Source: Gammaproteobacteria bacterium
GTDB lineage: Bacteria; Pseudomonadota; Gammaproteobacteria; Chromatiales; Chromatiaceae
Assembly (NCBI GenBank): GCA_020630035.1
Contig: JAHDCB010000114.1
Span: 1 to 5,511 of the forward strand
DNA: 5,511 nt
Direction of reading: 5' to 3'
The notes under the pieces were generated by a model that saw only the letters and a list, made by a program, of their open reading frames with translations, was not told the origin of the DNA and made no database searches. The first letter of the stretch is position 1, and each line of letters starts with the position of its first letter. Shown one piece after another: positions 5,506-5,511 of the stretch. The position numbers were made by a program, and so were the translations under genes.

Positions 5506-5511
5506 CGTCCT

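Noticed and set aside
5412..5508. TPP riboswitch-like words (GGGGTGC ... ATACCCGT) beside thiL
   Set aside because: The pyrimidine-binding CTGAGA loop is absent (CCAGAA instead), the spacing is too long for a normal P3 arm, and the second half would lie outside the window. A thiamine gene downstream would be needed.
5416..5511. Possible group II intron start (GGTGCG soon after a hairpin)
   Set aside because: GTGCG at 5417-5421 resembles a group II intron 5' end, and group IIC introns do insert after terminator hairpins. The following sequence does not match the domain I patterns I know, and no T-tract target lies between. Only the first 95 bases would be visible.

Overview
The window looks like a housekeeping stretch of a gammaproteobacterial chromosome. 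Most of it is tightly packed and moderately GC-rich by eye. Its proteins follow their Escherichia coli and Pseudomonas relatives closely: YpjD, Ppa, EngB, a RibB with a GTP-cyclohydrolase-like tail, RibH, NusB and ThiL. The ribB-type/ribH/nusB/thiL order is a familiar riboflavin-nusB-thiamine arrangement in this class. I cannot name a genus.

Layout, left to right. Positions 1-245 hold the AT-rich 3' end of an unrecognised plus-strand ORF (stop at 164-166) and a short intergenic stretch; my count for 1-240 is 91 G+C in 240 bases (38%). A minus-strand ypjD (haem-handling-type membrane protein, 8 predicted membrane spans) follows. It is divergent from ppa (inorganic pyrophosphatase), with only 40 bp between the two start codons. 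A 104-bp gap with two small hairpins separates ppa from engB. From engB on, all genes are co-directional: engB (9 bp gap), ribB-type ribBX (21 bp gap), ribH (1 bp overlap), nusB (11 bp overlap), thiL. This spacing argues for one transcription unit. After thiL come three consecutive inverted repeats (5377-5505), and the window ends before any gene there can be settled.

Function. RibBX makes 3,4-dihydroxy-2-butanone 4-phosphate, which RibH condenses with the pyrimidine intermediate to give lumazine, so two neighbouring riboflavin steps are encoded side by side. NusB (antitermination and rRNA transcription) and EngB (50S assembly GTPase) are growth functions. ThiL makes thiamine diphosphate. Ppa clears pyrophosphate from biosynthesis.

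I see no convincing new biological system. The points most worth a second look are the degenerate GTP cyclohydrolase II half of the RibB protein, which has lost all its zinc cysteines; the TTG start and hairpin-bearing leader of engB; and the unexplained, highly structured tail after thiL.
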